64,000 nt of DNA, taken from contig NC_085140.1 in assembly GCF_024139115.2 (NCBI RefSeq), positions 23,404,035 through 23,468,034 of the forward strand, read 5' to 3'. Shown here piece after piece: positions 11,577 to 23,600 of the stretch (its first letter is position 1; each line of letters begins with the position of its first letter). The notes below the pieces were generated by a model, which saw only the letters and a list, made by a program, of their open reading frames with translations, had not been told where the DNA came from and ran no database searches. Both the position numbers and the translations under genes were made by a program. The stretch is from Armigeres subalbatus. Taxonomy: Eukaryota; Arthropoda; Insecta; Diptera; Culicidae.

Positions 11577-11850
11577 TCACATGGGATTCTGCGACGAATG
11601 TTCTGTTGGTGTGTTGTGTGTGTGATGTGTTTTACATGGTAGATAGAATTGTGTTTCCATTTCGTGCGGCGACTTTATCAGCTGTTTTGTAGCTTTCGCG
11701 AGGCCGTCGGACGTGTGCAGGTTACAAGCTCTAAGATTTTTTAATGCACAAAATGGTTCTAATCCACAGAAACTGTTTGATGACCCGAGTCTCGCCAATT
11801 TATCAGCTCTCTCGTTCCCATCAATTCCACAGTGCACTACGGGGAATCAG
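11577..11850 (-). pseudogene. LINE RNase H C-terminal fragment
   Basis: The minus frame reads HCGIDGNERADKLARLGSSN, the conserved end of a LINE-type RNase H domain (H-GI-GNE-AD-LA). The downstream frame continues about 60 residues and then breaks. Its natural upstream half lies at 17140-17520, with about 5 kb of younger elements between. It could come from one LINE or two related copies. Confidence 0.7.
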
Positions 11851-11989
11851 GTGGCCGAAAATAAAAATATCGACTTTCCCCGATTCCCAATTCAAGTTGA
11901 CCTACTAAATGCTAATGTTTTGGAGCATTAAACCCCAGAATATTAGCACTCTAAGCCATATGGTTATCAAGATATAGGCATCAGAACCA

Positions 11990-12820
11990 GACACTTTTAA
12001 GTTCTTCAAAAATCAATGCATTAATCAACTGCCAATATCTTCGGCTACAGTAGCTTTTTTCCAACTCTTCAAAAAGTTTCTGAAAGCTTGTTTCGTAGAC
12101 TTTCGAAGACCGGGTGGGAAAATAGGAAATAAAACATCCAAATACGACCCGACGAAAAAAAAATATTTTTTTCATACAAAAAGTTCCATACAAAAAAGTT
12201 TCGCTTAGCAACTACCCCTACGTCTTTCTATGGTCCTCCCAGAAGGCATTAAAACAAAATCCAGCTGCTTATGGCTGCAAATCTGCGATTCCGATCACTT
12301 TTTCGGAAAAAAAATCATTAATTTTGTAACATTGAATATGGGTATTCCTAAAATACACGGCAGACTGCGATGGGCTGGATACCAATTTCATACGTATGCC
12401 AAAAGAGCATCAAGAACAGTTAAAATAGAGAGAGTAGATAACACGGAAAGTGCCGTAGGCTTCGTGGTAGGCCGTGTACACGATAGCTTATTATGCTGCG
12501 CTGCTATATGATACTCCATTAGGCGCAGACTCACCAAGAGGATGCAACTCATTATCTATCAAGTATCAAGTAAATAAATATGATAAAAAAATAAAAACAA
12601 TGTACTCTTGATGATTACGCAAATCTTCTGAGCTTCATTTGAAATTATTTCATAAAATGTAGAATTTTGATATTAATTTAAAAACAATATGTACATGCAA
12701 GAAACGAAAATGTCTGTACCTAGGAAAATCTTTCGAAAATTATTGGTATGTACCTAGGCAAAATAAATAAACAGCATTTATGAATGTTTATTTGAGTGAA
12801 TCGTGAGCTGTGATTGTGAA
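11990..12820. other. Mostly unassigned; possible old LINE tail
   Basis: A plus-strand frame near 12345-12390 reads KIHGRLRWAGY, resembling the RLRWAGH motif that follows RT in some mosquito LINEs, and the region ends in A-rich aataaatatgataaaa. The match is short. No other gene is visible. Confidence 0.3.
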
Positions 12821-12822
12821 GG

Positions 12823-14531
12823 TACAGTGAGTCCAAAAAGTATTCGTCTAGCTGTGCATTTTCTACAAAATGTCAAAACTAGAATCTAGTAAGCTCAAAA
12901 AAATAAAACTGTCGATTACATTTTGTAGCAAAATAATCAATTCATATTTATTGTTAAAAATCAAACAGAAAAATAAAACAATAACAAAAACAAAGGTAAC
13001 AAAACACAACAATTCATTAAATACGGGCTCAAAAAGTATTCGTCTAATCAGGTTTAGCGCGCTTTTGAAACGAAAACAGGAGTTGTAAAATGGAATTCAA
13101 TATTTCGTTGGATTCCCCTGTGTTTCTATGACGGGCTGTAGTTCTTGTGGCATGGAACTGACCAAATTAGCCGTAACGGGGGACGGAATATTCTTCCATT
13201 CTTCTTTCAACACTAATTTCAATTCGTTGTTGTTGGAAATATGACTTTCACGAATTTCACGAAAAGTTTGTCGTTCCGAACCTTCAAATGGAGTTAAATT
13301 GGATTCATATCTTGGCACTGAAGAGGCGTTTTGAGTTGATTGGGGTATTATAGAGTAGCTACAGCTTAGTACTTTGGGCTGTGTGCTCGAGGTAATTATC
13401 GCCCCGTGAGATGTATGTTCTCTGTAAGCCTAATTTCTCAGCAATGGAGTTCAATTTTTTTTTTTAAATGCGGATGAACATTTTGTGATACATAATTCCT
13501 TCAATAATGTGAAATTTTCCCACACCGGTTGCGCTCAAGCACCTCAGAGACCATGACGGAGCCCCCACCATGCTTTACTGCTCAAAAGAGATTCTGCGGC
13601 TGTATCTCAATATTCCTTTTCCACCATACCATACATCCGCCATTTGATCCAAATATGATGTACTTGATTTCGTCAGATAACATGACTTGATTCCGAAAGT
13701 CATCCTTCTTCCAGCGATATTTTTAGCTGAAATCGAGCTGTTTTTGATATTTTGATGGCTCACTTGAATTTTCTTCCGTGATACTCGCCCATTATACCTA
13801 TACTTTTCACAAGTATTTCTGTTCGTATTGGTTCATATCTGAGCACTTCTTCTCTCCAACTCACTTGCCTATATGGGTGAACTCGTTTTTAAGGATATTT
13901 TTTATTTTCCGCACAATAAATCGCTCATCGTTATCAGTTTACCATCGCTGATGAGCACTCTGCTATTTGTTTTGATAGATTTTTGTGGCGCTAATGCGAC
14001 CAATCCCCAATTAAATGGTTGAATTCTTGCTACCCTTGGTCTACCCACATTTCATGCAAAGTCATAAGTCAACTTGCACTAATTATGCAGGCGTAGAATA
14101 AGTTTTTTTTCATTGGGACTCATCTTTTTACTTTTCCCACCCATGGTGCTTCTGTTTTCCGCGCCAAGTTCAAACAAACAAACAAAAACATTATTTGATC
14201 TGTCATTGAGTATTGACAAAATGTTGCTAGACATGACTAGAATGTGCTACTATAATTACATGCGAATAAAACTATTATATTCGTGTTTCGCCCGATTATT
14301 TTCTGAATAGACGAATACTTTTTGAGCAAGCGAAATTGACGAAATTTAGATATTCTCTACATACCAGAAAAAGTAATTGAAATTTCTATTTGTTTTTGAA
14401 TAATAATCATGTGTTGATAAGTTTTCTACCAAATTTAGAAGAAAGTTTTTTGATTTCATTTCTATCACGCCTAAGTTTTACATCTTACTAAAAAATATGC
14501 AGCTAGACGAATACTTTTTGGACTCACTGTA
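12823..14531 (-). mobile_element. Tc1/mariner (DD34E) transposon with IR/DR ends
   Basis: Termini are 32-bp near-perfect inverted repeats beginning tacagtgagtccaaaaag (12823-12854 and 14500-14531). A second inner copy of caaaaagtattcgtcta lies at 13029-13046, with its complement at 14308-14325. Each end therefore has two direct repeats about 195 bp apart, the IR/DR layout known from Sleeping Beauty-like Tc1 elements. TA ends fit the usual Tc1 target. Length 1.71 kb is typical. The transposase inside is broken. Confidence 0.9.
13097..14080 (-). pseudogene. Tc1-like transposase, inactivated
   Basis: Read on the minus strand, the N-terminal DNA-binding region starts near 14080. The catalytic block has VMLSDE (first Asp codon at 13672-13674), then a KHGGGSVMV block, a second Asp in RGDNYLEHTA (codon 13397-13399), and QDMNPI about 34 residues later. 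At the expected third catalytic Glu after NPI there is a TAA stop (13294-13296). The C-terminus LKEEWKNIPSPVTANLVSSM and GNPTKY is typical of Tc1. Several frameshifts and stops show it is dead. Confidence 0.85.
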
Positions 14532-14539
14532 AATCGCGT

Positions 14540-15245
14540 GAAGAGTTTGTACTTAGTGTTTGGCGAAGCATGAATTATAGGGAACTCATTGAAGTATTTA
14601 GAGCTCAAGAGGGACGTCAGATAGATCATGTTGAAAAAGGAATATATATGCCAAAGTTTCGCTGTGGATAAACAAAAAAAAAGAGTCAACTCCATACAAA
14701 ATTGAAAAATCTGCATTTGAAATTTGAAAAAAATGACAGGCCGCATCCTGGTCCAAAACTTATTTTGACTCATATAATGAGGAATGGCTTGACACAGAAT
14801 TTGAATTAGAAGAATTTTATCATATTGAGCCAGAGCAAAAGAGATTAAAGGAAGCGTAACTGAAAAGAAAACAACTTATACAGAAAAGGCTTTATGATAG
14901 CTTTGGTGTGAGGGTCGCTCAGCCAATGCTAGGCGGAGCAGGATCAAGTACAACTGGAAATATTATTGTCGACGAGCGTTTTCGAATCCAAATTAGGTAA
15001 AGGTAAGGTGTTAAGTAAAGCATTAGATGTCATCGAAGAGCTAATACACCGGTTCTGGAACATTCTGATCGCGATAAACTGCCAAGAGCCAATCAATCCT
15101 GAAAAGCTAGACAGTTATTGTAAAGCAATCTACCGGTTATATTTGCAGCTGTATATTGGTATAAAACTCCTGCTACGGTGCATAAAGTCCTTGCCCATGC
15201 TGGGGATATAATAATTCATTCACCAGCACCACTTGGAATGTTGGA
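14540..15245 (+). pseudogene. Decayed ORF of an unassigned arthropod repeat family
   Basis: Plus-strand frames can be followed across several stops and shifts: REEFVLSVWRSMNYRELIEV, EFELEEFYHIEPEQKRLKEA, KRLYDSFGVRVAQPMLGGAG, ALDVIEELIHRFWNILIAIN, and a shift near 15152 into WYKTPATVHKVLAHAGDIII. From memory this resembles uncharacterised repeat-borne proteins in insects and other invertebrates that share an HKVL-HG type block. I cannot name the element class. The ORF abuts the Tc1 element on the left and a hairpin on the right. Confidence 0.5.
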
Positions 15246-15255
15246 ACTCTACACA

Positions 15256-15328
15256 GCCGCTAACCGCAAGTCAGACTTATCTGTATATGGACGGCATATC
15301 CAGATAAGTCTGACTTGCGGTTAGCGGC
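15256..15328. repeat. Hairpin with 28-bp perfect arms
   Basis: gccgctaaccgcaagtcaga and eight more bases (15256-15283) are repeated inverted at 15301-15328 around a 17-nt spacer that itself almost pairs. It follows the decayed ORF and may be the inverted end of that element. Confidence 0.85.
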
Positions 15329-15376
15329 AGTACAGGTCTGTGTTTCAATAAAATAAATATCTATAGACTGCTGTGT

Positions 15377-16187
15377 CGTTAAGGGTGCTTGGTGGCCTTG
15401 TGTCACTGCTTCTGCCTCATAAGCAGGAGATTAAGGGTTTGATCCCTGGCCCTTTCCAATTTCCTATTAGATAATTTCATTAATCATATAACTCAATCTC
15501 TTTGCAAATCACATTCTCATTGCTAGCAAGTATGATTCTAAATATAGAATTGTTATAAAAAGCTGCCTGTTACTTAGTAGCAGTAAATAAAATGTAAAAA
15601 TAGATTGGCATACATTTGTACCCGTATACGAATGCTATATACGGTCGCTATGCTCGTGCAGGCCTCATACAAGTAAGAATGTGTGAGGTTGATGTGCGGG
15701 TAGCGATGGTATAGTAGACGTGTGTGTGGTATTAGAATCAAATAGCATTCAAATTCTAATTGTAAAAAATGAATCCCATTAGAATTCACTTTAATACTTT
15801 CTCATTACTCTAGTACTTCTAATTCTCATTCATATATTCCTATCCCATAGATCGCATCACTTACCAAAGTGAATCCAGATAATATATCCCTTCATACTAA
15901 CACAATATCCTATCCTAAGACTATCGTGGAGATGCAGACGTATACTCGGTCTCTAGTAGCAACGAGAGTTGAACTAATAATCCTTCCTTCCCTTGATGGC
16001 CGTAAGGACGTGGCCGGCGCCGTAATTGACTTAATAAAATGCATTGAATTTCCGAAATTTGCACATTGAGAATGATAGCTAAAACCCAAGCTCCATTCAA
16101 TTGGTTCCCTGTGCAATTTCGCAAGTTCTAGTCAATCACGGAGTAGCAACTACGAATTGTACGGTTATCCTGCTCATGCTCATGCTC
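15377..16187 (+). mobile_element. Long tRNA-headed SINE-like element, 811 bp
   Basis: It is flanked by an exact 25-bp duplication starting aataaatatctatagactgc (15352-15376 and 16188-16212). The head (about 15382-15454) resembles a tRNA. It has a ctgc/gcag anticodon stem with a seven-base loop ctcataa giving anticodon CAT (Met-type), and a B-box-like gggtttgatccc. The body is far longer than a typical SINE. Part of it (15905-16180) recurs at 62505-62810. Transcription by RNA polymerase III is inferred from the head. Confidence 0.65.
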
Positions 16188-16362
16188 AATAAATATCTAT
16201 AGACTGCTGTGTACATGTTACGTTCGTAGATTAAAGGATTAAGTAGATTAAGATATTCCATGGAGATTAAAGGGCTGTATTCCAGGAAGTTTGGAGACCT
16301 TAGAAGCAATAATGACCTGCAAAACAAGTATTTCACATATTTTACACATTAATCAACGATAT

Positions 16363-17079
16363 AGGGGAAGTGGGGGTAACACGCCCATAGGGGTTAAAAC
16401 GCGCCACCCCTGAATAAGGTTAAATATCCCCATTGTGATTATTTTAAATAGTCTATACGATGAATCAATGAAAAATATTGCCATTGGATACATATATTTC
16501 ATGATTTTTCTCTAGTTACACATGAAAAACTCGAAAAAATGATTTTTGCGTGTTTTGATGCAATTCTAGCTAAGTGAAATTTAGTCTTTCTATCGCTGTT
16601 ATTCATTGGTAAATTGAAAATTGAGCCATGAGCCATGCTGCTTACTCGTGTTCTTTATGTTCCACACGAAATCGTCGTCAAAATTGGTCTTAAAACGATT
16701 TGATGGGCCTTCAAACTTCTGAGGTCGGTGTGGGGCAGTACGCCCATGCTCATTTCGTATGACCGAAACAGCTGAAACATTCAGTTAATTGCCTTAATGT
16801 AGGCAATTAAAATGAAAATCAGTACGATAAACACATGCGCGTTTTAACCCATCCACTGGCGCATCTCACCCCGCATGGTTTCAAAATCAATATTTTTCGG
16901 GTGCTTTTTAAAAATCAAATTTCTGTGCAATAAAATGTACAATTAGATATCTGTCATCGGTAGTCAGTCGCAGATATGCTGTTCTTTAGTATGCGCTGAT
17001 GAAAACTGGCTGAAATGGTGGTTTTCATTGATAAAAATGGCATTTTCCTTAACGTGGGCGTCCTACCCCCAGTTCCCCT
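16363..17079. mobile_element. TA-flanked MITE, ~715 bp
   Basis: The left end taggggaagtgggggtaac and the right end complement of cgtcctacccccagttccccta give ~24-bp terminal inverted repeats flanked by TA. No transposase frame is present. TA flanks point to Tc1/mariner-type mobilisation. The insert separates the RNase H LINE fragment from the rest of its element. Confidence 0.75.
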
Positions 17080-17139
17080 AAGTGTGAAATATCGTTGAAA
17101 TGAAAGGAAAATATGTTCGGCCACCTACTTGTATGGAGC

Positions 17140-17520
17140 CGCCCCATAATGCAGTGGCCAGTAACCCAATATAAAGTGACAACAAGACAAGTTTTGAAGG
17201 GAATTTATACATTCCCAGACGTGTTTTGATGTGCTGACTTGAAGGCATTCAAAGCGGCTTGACTGTCCGACATAATGCAGATGTTTGAATGCCTGTATTT
17301 GCGTCGCAAACGCAAATTAGAGCATTTCAAAATAGCTTGTATTTCAACTTGAAACACAGTAGGCCACTTGCCCATGGGGATTGAGATTTCTGCCCCTGGG
17401 CCAGCCACCTCACTAGCTCCTGCTTGATTGTTCAGTCTCGAACCATCTGTGTAGAAAACTATTGATACTGATCGTAGATTTGGACCGCCGTTTTCCCAAG
17501 CATTACGCCCAGAATTTATT
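17140..17520 (-). pseudogene. LINE RNase H N-terminal half
   Basis: The minus frame reads ISIPMGKWPTVFQVEIQAIL and then IMSDSQAALNAF, the characteristic E and SDSQAA motifs of the RNase H domain in I/LOA/R1-type LINEs. After a frameshift it continues KHVWECINSLQNLS towards the expected WVPGH block. It is collinear with the thumb fragment at 18240-18680, from which a Feilai SINE separates it. Confidence 0.75.
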
Positions 17521-17577
17521 ACCTGGAATTAACGTTCAAAGTTATTTTTTTTACCCATCCAGTCTTCATTGTTTATT

Positions 17578-18225
17578 CTTCTTCTTCTTAGTGGCATTAC
17601 ATCCCCACACTTGAACAGAGCCGCCTCCGTCAGAGCCGAGTGTTGGTAGAATCATGCTCATGCACGAGCTGACTCGCTTGCGATTCTGCATAGAGAGCAT
17701 CGCGCATGAGTTTTTCACGCAGAATCGCATCGTTTCGCTCATTCGCCGAAAAATGATTTCGCTCTAAAAAGAGTTAATATCCAATCGAAATGTATTTTAT
17801 GTTTACGTATGGATTTGTTATCTGTTGTGTTAAGCAAAGAAAGTTATTCCGATGAATTTAACGAAGAAGAATTTGCAAAAATCACGCAATGATGCAAATC
17901 GCGAGTCGAATCATGGACGATTCTCTGGTCCCTGAGTCGGGTGAGGTTCGCCTCGCGCTTGATTTGAATCGTGGATGAGATTTGAGAATTTGAGTTCTTA
18001 CCAACACTGGCCGCCTCACAGCTTAGTGTTTATTCAGCACTTCCACAGTTATTAACTGTTTCTAAGCCAAATTTATATTTTTGTATTCGTATATCATGAG
18101 GCTAACACGATGATACTTTTATGCCCAGGGAAGTCGAGACAATTTCCAATCCGAAAATTGCCTAGAACGGCGCCCAGCCACCCTCAGCAGGTCTTTCTAT
18201 GAAGCCGCGCGTCTCATCGGACGGC
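17578..18225 (-). mobile_element. Feilai-type SINE copy A, interrupted
   Basis: Reverse-oriented SINE with the cttcttcttctta end, tcatgaggctaacacgatga and ccagccaccctcagca blocks. A likely 8-bp duplication tgtttatt lies at 17570-17577 and 18226-18233. It is split by a MITE at about 17628-18009. The tRNA-like head is decayed. It landed in a LINE ORF2 between thumb and RNase H. Confidence 0.8.
17628..18009. mobile_element. hAT-like MITE inside Feilai copy A
   Basis: Ends resemble agtgttggta and taccaacact. The SINE sequence resumes precisely, and gccgcctc occurs on both sides (17620-17627 and 18010-18017), suggesting an 8-bp duplication. The inverted repeat starts at 17639, so about 11 bp at the left edge are ambiguous. 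Confidence 0.65.
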
Positions 18226-18239
18226 TGTTTATTGCTAGT

Positions 18240-18680
18240 GGATTTATTCTAATCATATTTAGAATGTACTCAGATGACCTGTAAGGTCACCTTCCCAGAG
18301 GTTTGTTGATCGCCGGATCTTTAGGGCACTCTTCTCGGCTTCTAGATGTATGAATTGATGTAAAAGGAGTACTAAGAGTAAACAATCCAACGCCTTCGAT
18401 GGAGTATTTCTCATTGCACCAGTTGCTGAGATAGTTGCTAATCGTTGAACTCTGTCCAATTTTTTTGTGCAGTTTTCTCTTTTGTTTTTGACCACCATAC
18501 CAATGAAGCATCGGAAAATCTGAGTCTTGCAATTGCCGAGTAAATCCAGAGAATTATCTTCGACTTTAGGCCCTATTGCTTACCAAACGTCCGTTTACAT
18601 ATCCAAAGAGCATTTTTCGCTTTGTTAATAGCTTGCTCAAGATGTGCATTCCAGATGAGCTTCCTGTAATAATTTAGATC
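18240..18680 (-). pseudogene. LINE ORF2 thumb/post-RT fragment
   Basis: Minus frames read HLEQAINKAKNALWICKRTF, SLVWWSKT and KLDRVQRLATISATGAMRNT, and then PSKALDCLL and HLEAEKSAL. These match the order of the LINE region between RT and RNase H (QR-A--ITGA-R-TP--AL---L). Frameshifts and one stop make it non-functional. Confidence 0.7.
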
Positions 18681-19990
18681 AAACATCAGAATAATTCTTT
18701 ACATGTTTATTGAAAATTCATAATTTTCCCGTAATCGCGGCTTAGCGTTTCGCGGTCCTTTCATACGTCAGAGTTATGTACATCGTCCCGGGAACCATTA
18801 TTGCTTTGGACAACGGAGTCAAAGCTGTGGTCGTAACGACAAACTGTACGTGATTCGTTTCATCAAGGATATCGGTTAATATAGCCCCCAGTTCAATTGG
18901 CGTTTTCCACTGCCGGACTTTCCCCGAAAAAAATTATAATTTGCTCATCTGGTATCATTTCTTATCGGCGGTTGCCAACGCATATGATTCTCAACGACTG
19001 GATGATGCGGAAGTTTTCTAAGATTATCATATTTGAACCATTTTGCTCTTGGTGTCGTATAAAAAAACATAAAACTCAACGTTAATTCTTTTGAAAAATC
19101 ACACCGCAAATTAGAACTAACATACTTCAGTGTTCAATGAAAAAACAAAAATTTACAAAGGTTTTTTCTTTCGTTATCCTTTCTCTAAATTTACGAAATA
19201 TGATAAATAGTTTTATTATTTCATGAATTTCGTTCTGAGTGCTCAAACTGTAAAAATAACAATTTTACACTGAGAAAAAACTATCAAATCGAACATTTTA
19301 CATTTAAATTAAACATTTCAGCTCTCAAACATGCAGTTTTACCCTAGCTTTCAAAATAAAATTAGAAAATGTTGAAATCTTAACCTATTTTTTTCTGTTT
19401 GCATTAACAAAGATAGTATACCTTTATTAATTTTCCCTTCGCATTATTCACAATTTTTATTAAATTTTACACCACTCAACGTAAGAAAAAAGAGAAGAGA
19501 GATCAATAGTAATAAGTTTGAATATGGTCGCTAAAAATAAAAATGTAGGAAGTATGTAAAGAGTAGAATGAAAATGGCAGAAAAACAATCAAGATCGAAA
19601 CAATGAATATAGAAACATAGAAAATAAGAAAAAAGAAAGGAAAAGGAAGAAATAAAGAATTGCACAATCGATAGGAAAAATAAAACAAATCATTAAAAAA
19701 ATAAAGACGAATTTCAAAGAAATAAGAAATTAGGTCAGAAAAAAACAATAAAAAGAAGGAATAAAATAAACAAGTAAAATAAAATGAAAATGAAAAAAGA
19801 GAAAGGATAAACGACGAAAGAAGAACTATTTAAGATTGAATAAATAAAAATGAAATAAAAAGTTCTTTTTGGAAATACTTGTTATATTCGACCGTCCGTT
19901 GAACCAAACGGCACTCGACCGAATGGTGTTCTGGTAACTGGTATGTTATGTTATGATATTTTATGTTAAAATGGCCAAAACCTTTTCATG
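18681..19990. other. AT-rich unassigned DNA with a purine-rich tract
   Basis: No gene is recognised. From about 19480 to 19870 the plus strand is almost entirely A and G (aaagaaagg, aataaaa types), a strongly strand-biased low-complexity tract. Confidence 0.6.
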
Positions 19991-19994
19991 CTCT

Positions 19995-20186
19995 ACACAC
20001 AAAAAAAAGCGTTCCCTAATTCGTGAACCAGCAAAAATACACTGTGATTTAATTCATGGATTCGGGAACACCAGTCACGTTTTCCCGAAAACGTGACTGT
20101 TGTTCCCGAATCCGCGACTGTTGTTCCCCAAAAATACACCGTGAACTTGTTAGTTCACGAACTCATGAACGCTTTTTTTTGCGTGA
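19995..20186. mobile_element. MITE family 'gcgttc-gtgaac', copy 1
   Basis: Ends cacaaaaaaaagcgttccc and gaacgcttttttttgcgtg are inverted. A central palindrome gtcacgttttcccgaaaacg marks the family. A second copy lies at 26186-26380 in the opposite orientation. Confidence 0.75.
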
Positions 20187-20302
20187 TAATAAAGAATAAC
20201 TCATGCGACTTGCAAATCGAATGTTGTCTGAAAAAGTATAAAAAAAATTATAAATTCTAAACTATCTTTAACACGACGCATACATCATCCTTCCATACCT
20301 AC

Positions 20303-20692
20303 TACAGTCGCCTCTCCACATCTCGATATTGAAGGGACCATCGAGAAAGGGAGAGATCGAGGAATATAATAAAAATTGAATTGGGTACTAGATCCAAAAA
20401 AGCTCGTTGCTACGAAAAACGACATCAAAACAAATGTCGTTTCCTGTTGTTGATGTGTTTGTTTTTGTCCAAAGATGGTCCAGTAGCCTAAACATTTTAA
20501 CATATCGACATAAGGAGAGTGAATCCTGAACAAAATATGATCAGAACACATCGAGATAGAGAGATATCGATATAGGAAGGTTATCGAGATGTAGAAAGTC
20601 CAATTGTATGTAGATTGGAGGGACTGAGGAAACCATCGACATAGGGAGAGATATCGAGATAAAGTACATCGAGATGTAGAGAGTCGACTGTA
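20303..20692. mobile_element. TA-flanked MITE, 390 bp
   Basis: Terminal inverted repeats begin tacagtcgcctctccacatc at 20303 and end with the complement of it (gagatgtagagagtcgactg ta) at 20692. Internal short repeats of atcgagat are scattered. TA ends fit a Tc1/mariner-type origin. No protein is encoded. Confidence 0.75.
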
Positions 20693-20699
20693 ATTAAAC

Positions 20700-23600
20700 C
20701 TTTAGATTTTCGAACTTGCTTTGAAACAGATTAATGTAACAAAGGAGAATCATAGGAAGATAAAACAACTCTTCCCACCGAATCAAACCAAATAACGCTT
20801 TTTCAGGACTCGCATTCGCCTCGCCGCATTGCTGTCCAGACTAGTTTTACAAAACAAATCTTTAAAGCTTTTTCGGTTCGATGTGCGATAAAACTTTATT
20901 TAATGTGACTTCAATGTAGTTTTATATAACACAAAAAGGCATATACTGAATATTTGTGCAATGTTTGCTGGAAAAGTTTGCGGACGTATGTTATTTACTG
21001 TGTTAAAATTAATAATAGGATTTATTAGTATATATCAGTAGCAATGTTGATTCTAAAGCAGCAGTATTGAAAAAAAATGCGATAACTTATTAATCTAAGA
21101 CTGGAATGTAGCAAAGTTACAACCATTAAAATGAAATGACAGAAAATTTAAAAGAATTGACAAATGCAAACGTCATAATTATTACATCGGCCTATTACGA
21201 CCTGAGAAAAATGTGGTAGAAACGAAAGCAAAGCATCTTGGATAATAGCAACAACAAAAAAAAACAAAATGGACAAACGTTTGATGTTTAGAGTGCTAAG
21301 TTAACGTTCTAGCTTATAAGGATAGCCAAACGTTATTCTAAACTGCAACTTTTTTTCCTCCCAGTATCAATATTTCAAATAACAGACATGGCATTCCTTT
21401 CCTTAAACACACCCACATGAAAACGAAAACGATAATGAAATGGAACTTTCAAAACGCAGCTTCACCCGACTCTTCCCTCTTCCCATTTTTTTAACGATCT
21501 CCTCGATGGGACGTGAGATAACTTGCGGTCAAACTGGACCAGAAACAAAATAAAAACGCAAAGCTTTAAATGGAATTTCTACTTGTCTAGTGGTAGAAAC
21601 GAGAAAAAAATCATTGTTTGTTTTTTAGAATCTAAAGGGAACAAATCGAGAACAATATGAACCGAAATGGTAGACGAACGATTCAATAAATCGAACCGAA
21701 ACTGTCGACAAGGGGATTGTAATGGGATTCTTCTTAATTAACTAACTGAGTAAAATCATGTTTGACTGTTGAAAGGACTGTGTTCTGTGGTGGAAGATTA
21801 GTAGAAGAAAATCGATAGTGAGGAAACATTGACTGTATCAACTCAATTAAAACGTACATTGAAGCAGCAAAAAGAGTTTCAAATGACCTAAATGCTATTA
21901 TCGAAAGAAAATTGCTCCGTCAATTATATCGAACGTACTAAATTAGAGAAAACGGAACAGGTGAGCATATGTGCTTGCAAGGGAAGCCGAGATTGAGAGT
22001 GCAGAAAATGCAACCCGTGAATGTGTGACTGAGGATTGGATTGACCACACGGCAATACAGCAAACAAAATTAACTCTAATCGATTGGTGTGCTTGTCATC
22101 GAAGCAAAACACAAACACTCATAGCAGTAGCGTGTTATACATAAGTATGTTATAAGCCAAGTATGTTATAAGCCTATGGAAGATGAACTAGAAATCAAAA
22201 TCTTTCACTAACTGTCCATTATTGGCATACTTCTTCCTAGTTATTTTTATACAACTATTTTTATGTATACAAACAAGGCGAATGTAATCTACAATATATG
22301 ACATACATAAAGTAGAGCAAAGCGTAGACATATATTACATATATCAGAAATAAGTGAGAGACTAGAAATGTAACAATCGTTATGGCGAACAAAGTATTAT
22401 AAAACTGTTTCTACACACAAGCTTAACAACAATGTATCCAAATAAAGAGAAATAATATGTATTTCGGCAAAATGTAATCATGGCTCTCGTTTCACTACCA
22501 TCACCGAAAGCCACAAATCCAAACCACTAACTTCGATACTCCCTATTTCTCCATGAAGCGATGCGCTTTTATGGCTATTATGGTGATAATTATAATGCAA
22601 ATCGCGAATCGAAAGAAATGGTTGAGCCCATATAAGCGGAATGATGACTCCGACGATTCATCTGACCTAGTACCGGCATTGCTGGATGGTTATTTGAAGT
22701 CTCTGTACTCGAAATGAAATGCTGGTTTTAATTTGAAGGCTTGGCTTGGTGTTATGTACGAAATTTGGGTTTGGTCTCAGTATCTAGGACATTGTGTCAC
22801 TCAGGGCTGTATTCCTATTGGTCAAGATGCTATTTACTTTAATACAATGACACTTTCGTGGATTATTAATATGAATAGTTATCTTAACATTTCCAAATAT
22901 TTAAACGCACTTCGACAAAATCAACATTGGCATTAAACCCCGTTTAACATAATTCATAACCTAACTTAGTACACCAGGTCAAGATAATACTTTAGAAAAT
23001 AAACTGCTTGTGAATGCAATGCACTGAAAGCTGGCATGACAGAAATGACAAGATCTTAGTCTAATACTAAAACAATGGAACGGGCAACCTTCCTGATTGA
23101 AAATGTTAAAATGCGCAAAGATGACTAACTCACGATTCTCGAGGAGCCAATGCCGCCGTAAATCTATCAGTATAGAAAATTATTCACCCTGACATTGGTA
23201 GATGGATAACATGCCAACATCGTTCCTTGCAGGGCTTAAATCATTATCATTACCCATTCCAATCACGCCAATCATGACCCACATATTCTTCAGCGTGCTT
23301 GAATTCAATTCCTATTGCAGCTCACCGTCAAAACGCGAACTATCCCTGCTTTGGCATATATGTGAAAGATCCCACAGTCACCTGAGTCAGTTGAAGTAGA
23401 GCTCAGCTTTAGTTGCGTCATTTGCTCGGTTTATTTCTCTTTAATTGAATAGACACTAAACTTGTCGGCGCAGAATATTTATTCTTCGGGGTCATGAGAT
23501 TGTGCCAAAAACTCGTACGTGAAACACACGCCGGCTGTTCATTCGTGCGAATTCCTCCGACTGCTCAAAAGTTGCTAACGAGTTGAGCAAACACACGATA

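Noticed and set aside
15382..15454. A true tRNA-Met gene
   Set aside because: The anticodon arm is good, but the D arm and T stem do not pair properly and it lies inside a duplicated, retroposed element.
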